Shown: piece after piece, positions 31,015-43,383 of the stretch
How positions within the stretch are numbered: position 1 is the first letter of the stretch
How the letters are laid out: the number at the start of each line of letters is the position of its first letter
Source of the DNA: Persicaria tinctoria
Lineage: Eukaryota; Streptophyta; Magnoliopsida; Caryophyllales; Polygonaceae
Assembly: GCA_037127255.1 (NCBI GenBank)
Contig: JBANSL010000020.1
Location: 51,683,098-51,747,097 of the forward strand
DNA: 64,000 nt
Reading direction: 5' to 3'
Translations under genes and position numbers: made by a program
The notes under the pieces: generated by a model
Database searches by the model: none
What the model was told of the DNA's origin: nothing
What the model saw: only the letters and a program-made list of their open reading frames with translations

Positions 31015-34000
31015 TGTAACGGCCCGAAATTATGATTTTCGGGTTACGTTTCAAGGGATGAAACCCCTTGTTCGGATCTTGCAATCCAAGTACGGGTCGA
31101 GGTTTCAAATTCAATTTAAGGTCAATAATAAAGGGGGATTTCAAACCCTAAAGGAATCGTAGGGCCGTTTAGTACCCTTAACCTGTCCTAAGACTATGTC
31201 GCGAAATCCAATTCAAACGAAAGTAAAGCGGAAGCAAAGTTAAGATACAAATGTCACGGCAAAGCCGGGTCATAACCAAATCATAAGTGAGTGATTGTCA
31301 TTTTACCAACTTAGAATGTTAGCCAGATTCTCAGATCCGCCAAAAGGGAACCCCATCATATAGACATCGAGCACTCAAAATCTGCAGAAAATACCTTTAA
31401 AAGAAGAACGGGGAAAGGAGTCAGATCGAGCCACTCATGCGGGACCGGCAGTCCTCGCTGAGGCCACATAGTATGTGCTATACCTAATAAAGATGCTCTA
31501 ATGCAGTACGAAAGTCAAACACACTAGCATGCTCCTAGTCATAATAATGTGCAGAAATACTGTAAAGGGCCCAAGACAATGCCAAGTGGCATATCCCTCT
31601 CCTACCTCCACCCCCTTCCGATAGGGCGGAGACTGGCCAGCTCGTGAATGCATTCCATCATAATCGGGTGGCACGCATGCCTAACCCGCTCCACAATAAA
31701 GCCCGCAGGCATCTCATAATATAAGGAAGTTCATGACTCGATTGACCCAGGGTACCCGATGAGGCTGGGCTACCCTATGACCCTAGCAAAGACTCTAAGA
31801 CTATCACAGATAACGGCCGTTCTGTTTCAAACGCAATAAGTAAGTAGATGCTCATTCAATTCGTGCAACCTAAACAGGATACTACATGGCATGCTTTTAT
31901 GCATATGCAACCCCTAACATAAATTGCAACAACAGGCATGAATGTCCAATCTGAGTAAGCCCCCTAGGGAACTTACCTGAAATGCCGAACATCAAAAAAT
32001 AACGCAAGCGGTGTCCAACAAGCAACAATCACCTAACAAGTATTCAGATATACATAAGTCTATCTAAATCATACAAGGCGCCCCTAACTATCACACATAA
32101 CTTCACAAATCTCATTTCTGATCATTTCATCTTATCTCATCATATATCATTCCATGTTCATATCATCTCCATATCTCATCTTTCCTCATCATACCTCATT
32201 TCATATCTTATTTAAAATCCACACAATGCTCAAGCAAGATTCAACAATAAATTCACTGAGTTGAAACAAGTAAATCATTTTCTCAAAGTTTTCCAAACTT
32301 TTGAATCTCAAGTTAAATCAACTCATTTTAAAAACAATTTCTCAAATCATATTATAGAAATAATTCCGGCATTTTATTTCAAAACCAATAAATCATTTTA
32401 CAATTTCCAATATCGCTTAAAATACTTATTTAATTTTTCAGAAGTTATATTTATCACAAAACCCCTAAATAATATATAATAATAATCCAAGAATGAGTTA
32501 ACAATTGTATAATACTATAAAACACAACATAATATAACACATTAAGCCATTAACAATAAAAGTCACTAGCACCCAAAAGGCCCAAAATGCAGATCCAGCC
32601 CATCCCGGAATTAGGCCCACCGAATCCAATCTCACTCTCAGCTCTCTTACCCTCGCCAATTCAGAAAGAAAGAAAAAGAAGTGGGTCCCCAAGGCTGACG
32701 TGGCTGCCAATGTGGAACGGTGGGGCCCGCGTCTGCTTCTTCATCCTCAGCTCCATTCCGCTCCTCCGCACTCGAAAACGGCGGTAGCTCTTCCGGTGCT
32801 CGAGCTCTCCCGTGTCCTCTTGCTCTCGCTCTCTCCCTCACACGCTCGCTCTCGTCTCGCCCTCGCACCACTCGCTCACAACTGCTCGCACTGCCCCGCC
32901 CTCACTCCTCGCCCGATCGCTCACGATCTCGCTGCTCGCTCTCGGGCTCACCGGACTCACTCCAACCCGCTCTCACTCTCTCCCTTGTAGCTAGCTCGAA
33001 ACTAAGGACTAAAAAAAAAAGGAAACACCCAGGAAGTGAACAAGAAGGAGAAAGCAGTAGGTGTTCACCGAGGAGGGGGAGTCACGAAGGTCGTCGGAAA
33101 GCTCTCGCCGGAGTCGATGGTGCTTTGTCGGGAGTAGATATGCGCCCGGGACGGCCTATGGAGGAGGGGAGAGGGTTAAAGGCGCGACTTTGCTTAGATA
33201 GGGGGCGAAAGAAGGTGAACCCGAGCCTTATCGCTACTTAGTCGGAGAACAGAGCTACGGAGAAGGAAGCGCTCGGCGTCGGCGACTTCGGCTGCTCCTG
33301 GGTGACTTCTGGGCGTTCGTCAGCGTCGGGGGAGGTGAGGTAGATGCTGATGCTGATGCTGTTACTTCTCGTCGAGAAGGAGGGAGGTGGAGCTGGAGTA
33401 TCGTTCTCGGCAGGACATAGCTTGGGGTTCTTGGTTTCGCTCGAAATGGAGACAAGGAGGCGACGGGGTGACTGCTGGGTAGTGCAGTGGTGGTGAAGGT
33501 TGCTGATGGTTCAGGCGACGGAGGGGGAGAGTCGTGTTGGACAACAGGAAGCCAAAGGAGGATGCTTTGGATTGATTTGACAACAACAAGGAAATATTGA
33601 AGAACAAGGCAAAATGGGATTTTGGTTTGGATTCAAAATGAGGTGAAAAAGGGGGGCTGCTACTGCGTATAGGAAACAGAAGGGAGCAGGTGGTGTTTGA
33701 CATCTTGTCATTCTGGGTGAAACAAGCACATGAGGGAGGAGATGGGAGTGGATAATATTTAGCCATAATTGGGGTGAAGTGAGCTGGAATTGGGCTGAAT
33801 GCAAATCGGATAGAGGTGGGAGGAAGAGACAAAAACGCCATTCTAAAACAATTTCTCAAGATACCCATGAAATTAATCCCTAGATCCACTCTCTCGACCT
33901 TATCCGACCCAACTCAAAAGACTTTTAAATTTCCAATTCCGAGTTTAATAAGAAACTCTAAATATTATTTTCAAATTCTTGACATATAAAAGCGGAATAA

Positions 34001-34170
34001 AACATTTTCTAATTTTTCAATCAAATAATGTCGGAACTCGCTTCAGAAGATGTAGAATAATTCCAAATAACCCGAGGACAGAAATTTCAAAATTCCCTGA
34101 ATATCAACTTTATCCATCATAAATTATTATTAAATAGAAAATATTATTTTAAAATTTTCTGGTCTTTACA
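31015..34170 (-). repeat. LARD-2 full-length LTR
   Basis: 3156 bp with the family ends TGTAAAGACC and CCGTTACA. It carries the LTR block conserved in LARD-1 and LARD-3 (complement of the GGGTACCCGATGAGGCTGGG region near 31750 and of AATGCCAAGTGGCATATCCC near 31575). It serves as 5' LTR for the internal region to its left and 3' LTR for the partial one to its right. Confidence 0.9.
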
Positions 34171-34716
34171 TCATCCAACTCTAAAAACAAGTCTCTAAAA
34201 TCACTCTAAAACAAGGGAATGGAGTTTGAAATTTGTGAGTCCAAGGATCATGTCATTGATCCCGTAAGCATCTCACAGGGCCCATATGAGATCCTTACAA
34301 CACCCTCGACGTGATCATAATATTCCCAATTGGTCGTAGCAAGTATGCGATATAGGCCCCTATCACATCCTTACTCCGAATTTTCGGTTATATCATAACT
34401 CGAAAATCAATCGTAGCGTCTCTACTAGGTCTTAGCAAGCATTCTATATGCGCCATATAAAATGCTTGTATCCACTTCGTGAGGCGTTGTATAATATAAA
34501 ACCGGGTTTGAAAAATTTCAAAAGGGATTCCGCAGCTCAAAGGATTGGCCTCAAATCTTAGAAATTCTCGATATCAACTTTATCCACTTCGGAAGATGTA
34601 GAACAATTCCAAATAACTCGAGGACAGAAATTTAAAAATTCCCTGAATATCAACTTTATCCCTCATAAATTATTATTAAATAGAAAATATTATTTTAAAA
34701 TTTTTTGGTCTTTACA
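34171..34716 (-). repeat. LARD-2 partial internal region and 5' LTR stub
   Basis: 34171-34570 repeats 25605-26004. At 34571-34586 a 16-bp filler ATATCAACTTTATCCA copies a segment about 75 bp further right (34647 on). From 34587 the sequence is the outermost ~130 bp of the LTR up to its intact end at 34716. Confidence 0.88.
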
Positions 34717-34721
34717 TTGGG

Positions 34722-36098
34722 AGAGTGCAACAGCAGCAGGGGCGGATGGCACTAGCGACGGTGCGGTGGTGGCGGCGCCGACGATCGGTGGTGGTGCGGT
34801 GGTGGCTCGAGATCTCCGCGCTCCCTCTGCCTCCAGATCTGAGTTCTCGCTGCTTGTTTTAATTTGGGGAGAAGGGGGAGAAATAAAGGCATGGGTATAA
34901 TTGGAAATTGTGGACATTTACCTAATATTGTAACCCTTGTGTCCTATGACTTAATATTTGTTTCCAAAATGGCCACTTAACAAAAAAGCCCTTTATTTTT
35001 TATAAAAAAATATTAATTTTTAAAATAATGTTGATTTCAAAGATGTTAAATTTAATCTTTTGATTTCAATAATTTAATAAAATTTATTTGTTTATGATTT
35101 TTCATACTTTTTTAAATCAATTGAAATTAAAATTTATTTATGAGATTAATAAGCGCGCGTGTGTGTATATACACACACATATTAATGTTATTTAACACAA
35201 TTTGTGATACTCGATCACTCTCCATGTATATTTTGATGAAAAGATTCATTTTTCAACATATAATTAATTAATACAGAATTTTAAAGAAACTAACGGGCTC
35301 AATATAATAGCAATTTCAAAGATAAAATAATTTAAGGTATAAAAATTAAACTCTATTTTAGATCTTAATAAACACAATATAATAGTAGTTCTAGAATTAG
35401 TAAAAAAAAACAAATGGGCCTAAATTGAAAACCATTTGGCAATGATTTCTATTTTTTCAATCAACTTAAAATCAAATAAAAGTTTTTTTTATCCGATATC
35501 TCTTACGGTGCATAAAATAGGTAAGAATAACTAACATATGCTCTAAAAATATAACTTTTAAAACATCAAAACTTATATATTACTTTGATTTATTTGATAT
35601 AAAATTAATTTATCTTTAGTGATTAAGATTGGTTAGGTTAATTTTCAAATACCATATTTACAATAGTTCGGATCAGAGAATGGAGAGTTCGAGTTGTAAG
35701 TTTGTGAATTGAAATTTGTTTTTTTTTATAAACCGTTTGTGAATTGGATTTGGTCAAATGGAAAGGAGTCATTGATTAATTGATCATTAATAAGATTTTA
35801 TTCTTCAAATAATATGTTTAAAGATTTTTTTTTAGATAAAATGATAAGATTTGTAACTACTTATTCATAGAATATTCATAATAAAAATTAATTTAATCAT
35901 TAATTAAAATAAACACATAGGATGACACATGTATAAATAGATGGGGTTATCGTCTAACGTGACTTAAATTCATTGGATAATCATTAATTGACGTGGCAAA
36001 AACCCCGTCTCATATTGCACCAGAGAACGACACGCAAGCGAATCGCACCGGAGCCCGCCACATAGGATTTCCACGCCTCTGTTTTAGTATTATATATA
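34722..36098. other. Non-coding DNA between LARD-2 and the Helitron cluster
   Basis: 34722-34890 is GC-rich and continues the flank from 23677. From about 34900 it is very AT-rich, with an alternating GTGTGTATATACACACAC palindrome near 35160-35180. 36014-36098 has the layout of a Helitron 5' end (complement TATATAATACTAAAAC..., then a GTGGCGGG-type motif). No gene is visible. Confidence 0.5.
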
Positions 36099-36898
36099 CT
36101 AGTGTAGATCTCGTCCCGTGTACGGAGAATGCGTTAATCTAAATATAAATTATTTTTCCCTAAAAAAATATAAATATAAATAAAATTAGTTCAACAGGTT
36201 ATGTATAATCTAAATATCTTTTAATTAGATTCTCTCAAAATATAAATAAAATTCACATTTATAAGGTCCTACGTATTTTTTCTTCTAATGTATGGTTAAT
36301 TAAATCTCATGTAATTTAATTAGATAGTTGATTTTTAAAAATATTTTAATATTCTTTTATTTATTTATTAAATATGTAGTATATATTTATTACATTTGTT
36401 TACTAAAATATCTATGTACGGATGGATTGTGACTACATATATGGCTATATAATATTTTAATTATTTATTTTGGCCTAAAAATAATATAGATAGATATAAA
36501 ATAACAATTATTAAATGATTGATTTTGATATAAATAATTCTTTCCACCAAAAAATAATCTAAATATAAATAAAATAGCACCTATCAAATATTACATATTT
36601 ATCTATTAATATTTTTTGTAAGTATGACTATGAAAATTAGTTTTATTAATTAGTTTTATTATGACTACTACGTTTAATTATATTGATATAGTTTTTTCCT
36701 TATATAATATTTACTCTTTTATAAGATATTCCATCTATCCAATTATATGTGTTAATGGTAAAATAAAATAATTATTTTTCTTAGATTTCTTTTTTTGACG
36801 GGAGAAAGCTTTGCGAGATGCACTCACGCGCCGCCACGTATGCAGATGCACTCACGCGCCGCCATGTAGACATCAATGCATCGGTTTTAGTATATGCA
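36099..36898 (-). mobile_element. Degenerate Helitron-like element (800 bp)
   Basis: On the minus strand it ends CTAG (36102-36099) with a weak hairpin (CCGTACACGG) about 13 nt before it. An A precedes CTAG on the plus strand, as in A/T target insertion. The other end abuts the CTAG of the next Helitron. Its sequence, including a duplicated GCACTCACGCGCCGCCA motif near 36820-36870, matches 54893-56495 in the opposite orientation. Non-coding. Confidence 0.55.
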
Positions 36899-37477
36899 CT
36901 AGTGTAATACCCGTGTCTTGAAGGCACGGGAGCTTGATCCATTTTAATTTGAACATCATTTTATATATCTATATAATACTATATTAATATATACATATTT
37001 ACAACAGAAATATGTATAAAGTATTTTTTTATAATTTATAAATTAGTTGGAAAGAGATACAATACAAATTTTGAAAATGATTTAATAAGGTAAAGTAGTA
37101 ATAATACTCAAACACACCACCTAATATAATTTGAAATAAATATATAATTATTATCATTAGCATAGATCTAAAAATTAAAATATAAGCTCCCGTACAAATA
37201 TTAAAAAAAATCATAAGCACATGACTGTGTCAATAATTTTGAAGTTATGTAGATATACATAACTTATTCATTATTTTCATGAGAAAGATGGTTAGAAAGA
37301 GATGGAAATAAAGAGTGAAAATAAAGGTAAGATGGTAAAAAAAGATCCTTAAAGGTAGAAAAGTGATCTAAAAAGCCTCATCCAAGATGTAAAATAAGCA
37401 TTAGTTAATAGTAATGCTTGTGAGTCTTAAAATATTAATTATTTTTCGATAGTCATTAGATGTCTAAAATAATTAAA

Positions 37478-37832
37478 CGGAAATTTCGCGGGGTGCCCTT
37501 GAGGTATTGCAATTTTCGCCGGATATACAACTCTTTTACATATTTCGTGTGGTGCCCCTGAGGTTTCGTTAAATTTCGCGTCGCGCCCTTTGTGGGTTAA
37601 AGTTAACAGTAGAGGAAGCTCCGTTAGTTTCGGAAAAAAAAAAAGCCAGAAAGAAAGAAAGCTGAGCGAAGGAGAAGACGCTTCGATCATGAAGGAAAGA
37701 AAGCTCCAGAGAAAGGAAGACGAAGGTCGAAGATCGAGAGGGCGAAGGTCGACTCAGCGCGGCGGTGACTGTGGCTAGTTAGGAAGGCGGCGGCGAGGAT
37801 GTGAAAGTGAGTATCTCTCAATCTAGGGTTTG
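37478..37832 (+). repeat. MULE left terminal inverted repeat
   Basis: About 355 bp pairing with 40299-40665 at roughly 90% by eye. Landmarks are CTTTGTGGGTTAAAGTTAAC, an A-run, GAAGACGAAGGTCGA and GCGGCGGTGACTGTGGCTAG. The short ORFs on both arms are mirror images and not genes. Confidence 0.87.
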
Positions 37833-39358
37833 TTAAATATCACGGCGGCGAGGCTTGGAGAGGTTCTGGTGGTTGGAGCGACCTTCTTTCGATCGCAATT
37901 TGTGCCCTCAACTTAGGTTCAAGAAGGTACCGTAATTTGCCTCTCTTCTTAAAGAATCAATTTTTTTCAGGAATTAGGAATCATTGAAGTGGTTTATGCA
38001 GATTCTTGATATCAATGCCAAAAATTTACTTGAATAGAGATTGTTGAAATTGGGGAATTATACATGTACTGTGAAATTTAGGTCCTGTTTGAGATAAAGG
38101 AATCTCATTTCTTTATACAATCGGATACATTTGTGGCCCATTGATTCCATATTTTAGTTTTGAATTTGGGTTCGAGTAGCTTTGAGATGTATGGTTTAAA
38201 ATTGATCTAAAGGGGACTTTGAGATGTGTCGTCCATTCCATTAAACTACGTTTGTTGCCAAACAATCACCCAAAACTTAGTTTATGAAAACATTTTTGTG
38301 AGAGAAATGTCATTATTAATCTTATGTACATTTTTATGCATAACTTCTTGCTATAGCTTGGTTATTTGTGTGTTCTTGACTCCAATTGACTGAATTGAGC
38401 CTTCTTCAGTGTCACAGTTTTTGCCTTGTTGTCCATTCTTTGACACAACGTCAAAGAAAGTTTCCTATCTGCTGAGTTAGTTTAGAGAATCAGTCAACTT
38501 ATCCCTTAATACTGTCAATCTATAAAACTTCAATACTGTCACTCTATAAAACCACCCTGGATCTCGGCTGAATTAGACAGTGTTCCTTTTCCACTTAACC
38601 GTTATAACTTTATGTAAGTTAACCTATCATTACGAAATGTTGTGTATATTATGTTCAGGAGGCGACATCGGACAACTAAAGAATAGGAGAAGCACTGGAA
38701 GGGGAGACATGTACAAAGTTTTGTTGCATGATGATGAGCGCCAGACGGAGACCCTCCACTGCTGCCATTGTTGCATAGTACGGACAAAAATGAAACATCT
38801 AACAAATCTTATTGTCTTGGTTGACAGGAGCATGCTGAATTTTATGTGCAAATGATGATCAGGGGCAGCCTGACATCCTCTATTGAGCCAGATTCAGACA
38901 CAATCTGAAGCCTTCAGACCACCTTTGCTAATATTTGAGACCGTTAAGTGTAATCGCAAGGGTAAAAGAACAGGTGAACCTAGTTCTGCAGATTTTGTGG
39001 ATAGCATCGAACATCATATTATTCGTATCCGAGCAAATATGGTTACACTTGAGCTGTTACTATAAATAGACAGATGAGAGATAGGTGAGGTTACATTGAG
39101 AAGCATGTTGATACAATTGAGTCGGTTTTTGGTTCCGCACAGTGCTTGTAAAAAACTGCAAAAGTTTTGGTAGTATTTTTGAGGCATCGTTTGGTATGAG
39201 ATGTTGTGTTGATTACTTATAATTAAGATGCTTATTGTTTGTGTAGATTGCTGGCTTCAGAAAAATGATGTTAAAAATTGACACAATCACTAATTGGTAC
39301 TTACAATTAAAATTGGGTAAAGAAAGAACATCAAGATTTCATATTTGTCAATGGGATT
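37833..39358. other. MULE interior, left half, unidentified
   Basis: Intron-like AT-rich DNA with no domain I can recognise. The longest frame (38580-38855) has no family resemblance I can name. Confidence 0.5.
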
Positions 39359-40100
39359 TTATGTTTTTGAGTTGTCTACCCCACAAGCTCTCCTCAGAAA
39401 AGCAACCCCCAAAAAATAAAGATCGATCAACGCCGTTTGCTGCTTATGTCCAAACGTTGAATGCTCTAGGTCTCCTTTCGAATCGCCCACTTGATACAAG
39501 AGGCTTCGAACTCCATCAACCCATTGTTGCTTATGGATCTTGCTCTTGCACTCGAACTCCAGGAAGCCTTGTCCCGTTCTCATCCCGAAATACATGTATG
39601 TGTTCTTCCGTGCCTTGTTCTTAAGCGGCCAGGCTGAGATCTCGTCTGAGATTGCATATACCATACCTGGGGCAAGGAAGGAGCATAAAGAGCATGTTTA
39701 GTACTAATCGACTGTTTTACCAATGTCGAAGCAAATAATAAAGCAATAGGCCGGAAAAATCTGTTGGGATTAATGATGAAATTAGCAAATGAAACGACTG
39801 CTATATATTCTCGCCCTATTTCGGTTTTCTTTCCCATGAATTTTGATCAGCCAAACACTCGAGCAAACTGTATGGCCTCGGACAAGAAGAGACTTACATT
39901 TGTCCTTCTTCGAGAATGAACCTCCGACGTGCTTACTTTTCAGTTTAATCATAACCTGTAGGAAGAAATATTGTTAGAAATTGTGGAAAGTTCTACCTTC
40001 TCAAGCGAGAAAATTCATCGCGTGTTTTTAATTTTCAAACATAACATACCTGAGATTTTTTTGTTGATATAGGCAGTGACAAGTTTCCATCGCAGTGCTC
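39359..40100 (-). pseudogene. Captured exons of a VAN3-binding/FORKED-like gene (PH-like C-terminal domain)
   Basis: Three exons on the minus strand with canonical GT-AG borders: 40100-40050 (GALRWKLVTAYIN...), 39955-39898 (VMIKLKSKHVGGSFSKKDK) and 39666-39359 (MVYAISDEISAWPLKNK, YFGMRTGQGFLEFECKSKIH, KQQWVDGVRSLLYQV). These match, from memory of the family, the PH-like domain at the C-terminus of plant VAN3-binding proteins and FORKED-like proteins, which act in vesicle traffic and vein patterning. The splice between exons 2 and 3 keeps the frame (Cys codon split T|GT). Exon 1 has a run of seven A where six would keep the frame into exon 2, so the fragment is frameshifted. The DUF828 N-terminal part is absent and introns are retained, so it was captured as genomic DNA. 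Confidence 0.68.
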
Positions 40101-40298
40101 CTGGATAGGCAAATCCATCATTTGTTAGCATTCAAAACAAATACTTGGGCAACTAGATCTTAAGAAACATAATTGAGGGCATATTCAATTCGATTATGGT
40201 TTGTTGAAGAAACATAATCGAGGGCAGACTTTTTGCAGATGCGAAATTTGATTATCAAGAAGCAAAACACCAGAACTGCTCCAAAACCCCTAAATCCC

Positions 40299-40665
40299 CA
40301 AACCCTATATTAAATTGAGAAATACTCACCTACACATCCTCGCCGCCGCCCTCCTAACTAGCCACAGTCACCGCCGCGCTGAGTCGACCTTCGTCCTCTC
40401 GTCCTTCGACCTTCGTCTTCCTTTCTCTCGAGCTTTCTTTCCTTCACGGTCGAAGTGTCTTCTCCTTCGCTCAGCTTTCTTTCTTTCTGGCTTCCCTTTT
40501 TTTTTTCTTCCAAAACTAACGGAGCTTCCTCTACCGTTAACTTTAACCCACAAAGGGTGCGACGCAAAATTTAACAAAACCTGAGGGGCACCACACGAAA
40601 TATGTAAAAGAGTTGTATACCCGGCGAAAATTGCAATACCTCAAGGGTACCTCGCGAAATTTCCG
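40299..40665 (-). repeat. MULE right terminal inverted repeat
   Basis: The inverted partner of 37478-37832, ending CGGAAATTTCGCG on the complement and followed by the 9-bp duplication ATAATTAAA. Confidence 0.87.
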
Positions 40666-41747
40666 ATAATTAAATTATAAAAAAAAAAACTTTTTTTGGC
40701 TCTAATTGATTTTTATAATTATTTTTTGAAATCGAATATTTACAAATTGATTATTACATGTATGTAGACATTGTGGGGAATATTGCAATCGGTTAAATAT
40801 GATAAATCAACAATTTCAATATCCAAGAATAAAATCAGTCAAGACTTGACAAATGTTCAATGTACGTAGACGATTAAAATAGATCACAAATTGACATACA
40901 ACATATCAAATTAAATAATAGTTTAGTATAAAAATAGGAAACAAATATGTTTAAAATAGGAAACATATATTTTAAAATTTCAGCGATAATATTGACCAAT
41001 AAGATAATACCATTTGAATAAAAAATTCAAGTTTAATTGTGGGCGTGACACATCAGCAAAATGATAGTAGAATTAATATTATTAATAGATTAATAGATTA
41101 CCTTTTATCGAAATTAATTTATAAAAAATTTGAAAAAATAATATTTTATATAATTTTTACCATCCTAACAAAGCGTGAATGAATATTAAACAACATATTT
41201 AGCTAAACGAATAGGGAGGGTAGTAAATTTTAACATGATTGGGATAAATGTGATATAATAAACAAATATTTAAATAAATTCAATCCGTTAAGATAATGAA
41301 TGCAGGCAATCCGAGTACATATTTGATTAATTTATTTGAAAATGAAATACTTGCATGGTTGGTGAGAAAATATGAACATACGTGAAAGTTAATTTAATTA
41401 TACTCCATAGCATTTTATAAACTGACAATTGGATATGAGTCTATGTACAATATAAATTTTCAAAAATAAAATATACCAAGATTCAAATTTAAGTTCAATG
41501 TATGTAGACGAATTATGAGAATATTGCAATCAGAAAAAAAAAAGGAAAAATGTCTCAATATTTGCGGCAATATAACCGAAAATAAAAAAAAGGAAATGTA
41601 TTCAAACCATATTTAAAATAGGAAATAAATATTTTGAAATTTCCATAATAATATTGACCAATTAGAAAATCCCATTTGAATAAAAAATTCAACTTTAATT
41701 GTGGGCGTGACACGTTAGCAAAATGCTAGCAGAATTAGTAATATTAA

Positions 41748-43383
41748 CTAGTGTAATACCCGTGCCTTGAAGGCACGGGAGCTTGATTCATTTTAATTTG
41801 AACATCATTTTATATATCTATATAATACTATATTAATATATAACAGAAATATGTATAAAGTATTTTTTTATAATTTATAAATTAGTTGGAAAGAGATACA
41901 ATACAAATTTTGAAAATGATTTAATAAGGTAAAGTAGTAATAATACTCAAACACAATAAATATATAATTATTATCATTAGCATAGATCTAAAAAGTAAAA
42001 TATAAGCTCCCGTACAAATATTAAAAAAAATCATAAGCACATGATTGTGTCAATAATTTTGAAGTTATGTAGATATACATAACTTATTCATTATTTTCAT
42101 GAGAAAGATGGTTAGAAAGAGAGGGAAATAAAGAGTGAAAATAAAGGTAAGATGGTAAAAAAAGATCCTTAAAGGTAGAAAAGTGATCTAAGAAGCCTCA
42201 TCCAAGATGTAAAATAAGCATTAGTTAATAGTAATGCTTGTGAGTCTTAAAATATTATTTATTTTTCGATAGTCATTAGATGTCTAAAATAATTAAATTA
42301 TAAAAAAAAACTTTTTTTGGCTCTAATTGATTTTTATAATTATTTTTTGAAATCGAATATTTACAAATTGATTATTACATGTATGTAGACATTGTGGGGA
42401 ATATTGCAATCGGTTAAATATGATAAATCAACAATTTCAATATCCAAGAATAAAATCAGCCAAGACTTGACGAATGTTCAATGTACGTAGACGATTAAAA
42501 TAGATCACAAATTGACATACAACATATCAAATTAAATAATAGTTTAGTATAAAAATAGGAAACAAATATGTTTAAAATAGGAAACATATATTTTAAAATT
42601 TCAGCGATAATATTGACCAATAAGATAATACCATTTGAATAAAAAATTCAAGTTTAATTGTGGGTGTGACACATCAACAAAATGATAGTAGAATTAATAT
42701 TATTAATAGATTAATAGATTACCTTTTATCGAAATTAATTTATAAAAAATTTGAAAAAATAATATTTTATATAATTTTTACCATCCTAACAAAGCGTGAA
42801 TGAATATTAAACAACATATTTAGCTAAACGAATAGAGAGAGTAGTAAATTTTAACATGATTGGGATAAATGTGATATAATAAAAAAATATTTAAATGAAT
42901 TCACTCCGTTAAGATAATGAATGCAGGCAATCCGAGTACATATTTGATTAATTTATTTGAAAATGAAATACTTGCATGGTTGGTGAGAAAATATGAACAT
43001 ACGTGAAAGTTAATTTAATTATACTCCATAGCATTTTATAAACTGACAATTGGATATGAGTCTATGTACAATATAAATTTCCAAAAATAAAATATACTAA
43101 GATTCAAATTTAAGTTCAATGTATGTAGACGAATTATGAGAATATTGCAATCGGAAAAAAAGAAAAAAGAAAAAAGAAAACATGTCTTAATATTTACGGT
43201 AATATAACCGAAAATAAAAAAAAGGAAATGTATTCAAACCATATTTAAAATAGGAAACAAATATTTTGAAATTTCCATAATAATATTGGCCAATTAGAAA
43301 ATCCCATTTGAATAAAAAATTCAACTTTAATTGTGGGTGTGACACGTCAGCAAAATGCTAGCAGAATTAGTAATATTAATAGA
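41748..43383 (-). mobile_element. Helitron array unit 2 (1636 bp)
   Basis: On the minus strand it begins TCTATTAATATTACTAATTC (from 43383) and ends with the hairpin CCCGTGCCTTCAAGGCACGG(G), TATTACA and CTAG (41751-41748). The next unit's CTAG abuts its TC directly. There is no Rep/helicase ORF. A second, diverged 5'-end-like segment lies inside at about 42640-42718. Confidence 0.85.

Larger units (their letters stand above)
23678..34716 (-). mobile_element. LARD-2: rearranged tandem long-LTR retrotransposon
   Basis: The whole block is flanked by the 5-bp duplication TTGGG (23673-23677 and 34717-34721). On the minus strand, from the right, it holds: the first ~130 bp of a 5' LTR (34716 to 34587); the 3' 400 bp of an internal region (34570 to 34171); a full LTR (34170-31015); a full internal region (31014-25605); and a shortened 3' LTR (25604-23678). 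That is an LTR-internal-LTR-internal-LTR tandem from which most of the first LTR and internal region have been deleted. No protein domains are encoded. It shares LTR ends, primer site and internal RNA motifs with LARD-1 but is a separate, diverged subfamily. Confidence 0.9.
37478..40665. mobile_element. Mutator-like element (Pack-MULE type), 3188 bp
   Basis: The long terminal inverted repeats start CGGAAATTTCGCG (left) and, as complement, CGGAAATTTCGCGAGG (right). A perfect 9-bp target duplication ATAATTAAA lies at 37469-37477 and 40666-40674; 9 bp is the MULE hallmark. Deleting the element and one duplication restores the Helitron unit seen intact three times further right. No transposase (MURA) is encoded. 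The interior carries host gene exons, so it is a non-autonomous gene-capturing MULE. Confidence 0.9.
36899..41747 (-). mobile_element. Helitron array unit 1 (split by a Mutator-like element)
   Basis: Unit 1 consists of 36899-37477 and 40675-41747. On the minus strand its 3' end is the hairpin CCCGTG(C/T)CTT...AAGGCACGGG, then TATTACA and CTAG. It retains about 18 bp near 37110-37130, and another short stretch near 36997, that units 2-4 lack, so it is the older form. Its junction with unit 2 has lost the last bases of the 5' end (TTAATATTAC instead of TCTATTAATATTAC). It encodes no Rep/helicase. Confidence 0.8.

Noticed and set aside
38580..38855. A 91-codon ORF inside the MULE as a second captured gene
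   Set aside because: No family resemblance and no supporting splice structure; it may be intron or UTR of captured DNA, but I cannot show it.
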